A stretch of 6,254 nucleotides of DNA from an uncultured Alphaproteobacteria bacterium. Its GTDB lineage: Bacteria; Pseudomonadota; Alphaproteobacteria; Caulobacterales; Hyphomonadaceae. The stretch lies in assembly GCA_903831485.1 (NCBI GenBank), contig CAIKXW010000141.1, positions 1 through 6,254 on the forward strand, given 5' to 3'. The notes under the pieces were generated by a model that did not search any database, was not told the DNA's origin, and saw nothing but the letters and a program-made list of their open reading frames with translations. The translations under genes were made by a program, and so were the position numbers. Shown one piece after another: positions 5,208-6,254 of this stretch; the stretch's first letter is position 1; every line of letters begins with the position of its first letter.

Positions 5208-6254
5208 ATGAAGAACTTTCTTCGCGTCTACGGCGCGCCGATCGCGATTGTCGTCCTGGGCCTTGTCGTGGCCTTCATGTTCATGTCGCCTGCGCCGCCA
5301 AAGCGCATCGTCATCGCCGGCGGCGGCGCGGGCGGCGCTTACGCGGCGACGGCGGATGCCTTCGCGAAAACGCTGGACAGCTTCGATGTCGAGGTAGAGG
5401 TGCTCGAGACGGCCGGCTCGGTCGACAACCTTGCGCGCGTGAAATCCGGACAGGCGGATGTCGGCATTGTGCAGACAGGGTTGGCCAGCGATCTGGGGCA
5501 GAACGGCGTCCGTTCGCTCGGCGCGGTCTTCTACGAGCCGCTCTGGATCTTCCATCGCAGCAGTGTGCCCGTCGAAAGCCTGCAGTCCGTTGCGGGCCGC
5601 CGCGTGGCGATCGGACCGGAAGGGTCTGGCGTGCGCGTTCTGGCGACACTGCTGCTCACGGAAGCCGGCGTGGCGCCCGAGAGTTACACCGCCGTGCCCC
5701 TGGCTGGGCAGGCAGCCGCGGCGGCATTGCAGGCGGGCGAGATTGACATCGCGATGGTTGTGTCGGGTCCGACGGCGCCCTGGCTCGCGGGTCTCGCTGA
5801 CGATCCTGAGATAAGCCTGCTGTCGATGCGCGAAGCCCACGCGCTTGCCCGCCGCCATCCTTATCTCGACGAGGTAACGCTCTACCGGGGCGTGCTGGAT
5901 CTCAAGGCGATCCTGCCGCGCGAAGACGTCATGCTGATCGCTCCGGCCGCGCAGATTGTGGTGCGCGAGGACCTGCATCCAGCCATCCAGTCCCTGCTGA
6001 TCGAGGCGGCGATGGCGGCGCATGGCGGCGGCTCGCTGCTGTCGGACCCCGGCCAGTTTCCGGCGCCGCAACTGGCGGACATCGCAATTTCGGACGAGGC
6101 GAAGCGCTACTATGACAACGGTCCGAGCTTCCTGCGCCGCGTCTTTCCCTACAGCGTCGCGAACTTCCTCGAGCGCGCCTGGGTGCTGGCGATCCCGCTG
6201 ATCACGCTGATGATCCCGCTGATCCGCGCAGCCCCGCCGCTCTATCGCTGGCGC
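5208..6254 (+). CDS. Membrane-anchored TAXI-family TRAP-type solute-binding protein (3' end outside window)
   Basis: An open frame of 349 codons runs off the right edge without a stop. Residues 9-26 form one hydrophobic helix with no signal-peptidase motif after it (MSPAPPKR), so it is probably an uncleaved anchor. The periplasmic part shows TAXI-type landmarks: RIVIAGGGAGGAYAATADAF (33-52), VKSGQADVGIVQTG (78-91), FYEPLWIFHR (108-117), VAGRRVAIGPEGSGVRV (128-144), ALQAGEIDIAMVVSGPTAPW (173-192), and YYDNGPSFLRR (301-311). A second hydrophobic segment follows (about 324-340, WVLAIPLITLMIPLI), then APPLYRWR, so the C-terminus may return to the cytoplasm. TAXI proteins bind small organic solutes such as glutamate-like acids for TRAP transporters, but no DctM/DctQ permease is seen here. 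ATG at 5208 fits the family N-terminus; the in-frame GTG at 5175, with AGGG upstream, is an alternative. Confidence 0.9.
   Translation, partial: MKNFLRVYGAPIAIVVLGLVVAFMFMSPAPPKRIVIAGGGAGGAYAATADAFAKTLDSFDVEVEVLETAGSVDNLARVKSGQADVGIVQTGLASDLGQNGVRSLGAVFYEPLWIFHRSSVPVESLQSVAGRRVAIGPEGSGVRVLATLLLTEAGVAPESYTAVPLAGQAAAAALQAGEIDIAMVVSGPTAPWLAGLADDPEISLLSMREAHALARRHPYLDEVTLYRGVLDLKAILPREDVMLIAPAAQIVVREDLHPAIQSLLIEAAMAAHGGGSLLSDPGQFPAPQLADIAISDEAKRYYDNGPSFLRRVFPYSVANFLERAWVLAIPLITLMIPLIRAAPPLYRWR

Noticed and set aside
5199..6071. A 290-codon open frame on the minus strand opposite the TAXI gene
   Set aside because: The sense strand gives a clear TAXI protein. The antisense product is Arg/His-rich with no motif or ribosome binding site.
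1..6254. Defence system, mobile element, CRISPR array, tRNA or rRNA
   Set aside because: Every long gene belongs to a housekeeping, envelope or transport family. No transposase, integrase, nuclease, repeat array or tRNA-like sequence was seen by reading both strands.

Overview
The window is a piece of bacterial chromosome of high GC content (roughly the low-to-mid 60s percent by eye), with strong G/C preference at third codon positions. Gene families and their sequence flavour (an alphaproteobacterial-type ZapE, an H-x5-D acyltransferase, CreD, a membrane-anchored TAXI binding protein) point to an alphaproteobacterium. A Hyphomonadaceae- or Caulobacterales-like marine lineage is my guess, but nothing in the sequence proves it. 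No rRNA, tRNA, CRISPR array, insertion sequence, prophage gene or plasmid function is visible, and coding density is high. It reads as an ordinary core/housekeeping region.

Left block, all on the minus strand and read right to left from about 2440 to 1: a stand-alone receiver-domain response regulator (2439-2011), an exported SnoaL/NTF2-like protein (1954-1247), the cell-division ATPase ZapE (1305-220, starting inside the preceding gene), and the first 48 codons of an unrecognised exported protein (144 to the window edge). Short gaps and one 59-nt overlap suggest one transcription unit.

Middle: a divergent intergenic region (2440-2605) carries a near-perfect 30-nt palindrome and separates that unit from a plus-strand PlsC-like acyltransferase (2606-3520, GTG start). 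The acyltransferase converges on a minus-strand CreD-family inner-membrane protein (5016-3604). Between them is an 83-bp gap with a possible bidirectional hairpin terminator.

Right: a second divergent region (5017-5207) separates creD from a plus-strand TAXI-family TRAP-type solute-binding protein that starts at 5208 and runs off the right edge. It has no cleavable signal peptide. It appears anchored by an N-terminal membrane helix, with a second hydrophobic segment after the binding domain.

The loose common theme is the cell envelope (division, lipid acylation, CreD, anchored binding protein, two exported proteins), but no pathway is encoded as a block. I did not find a convincing new multi-gene system. 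The observations most worth checking are the palindrome in the 2440-2605 control region, the unusual NTF2-like/zapE overlap, and the doubly anchored orphan binding protein.
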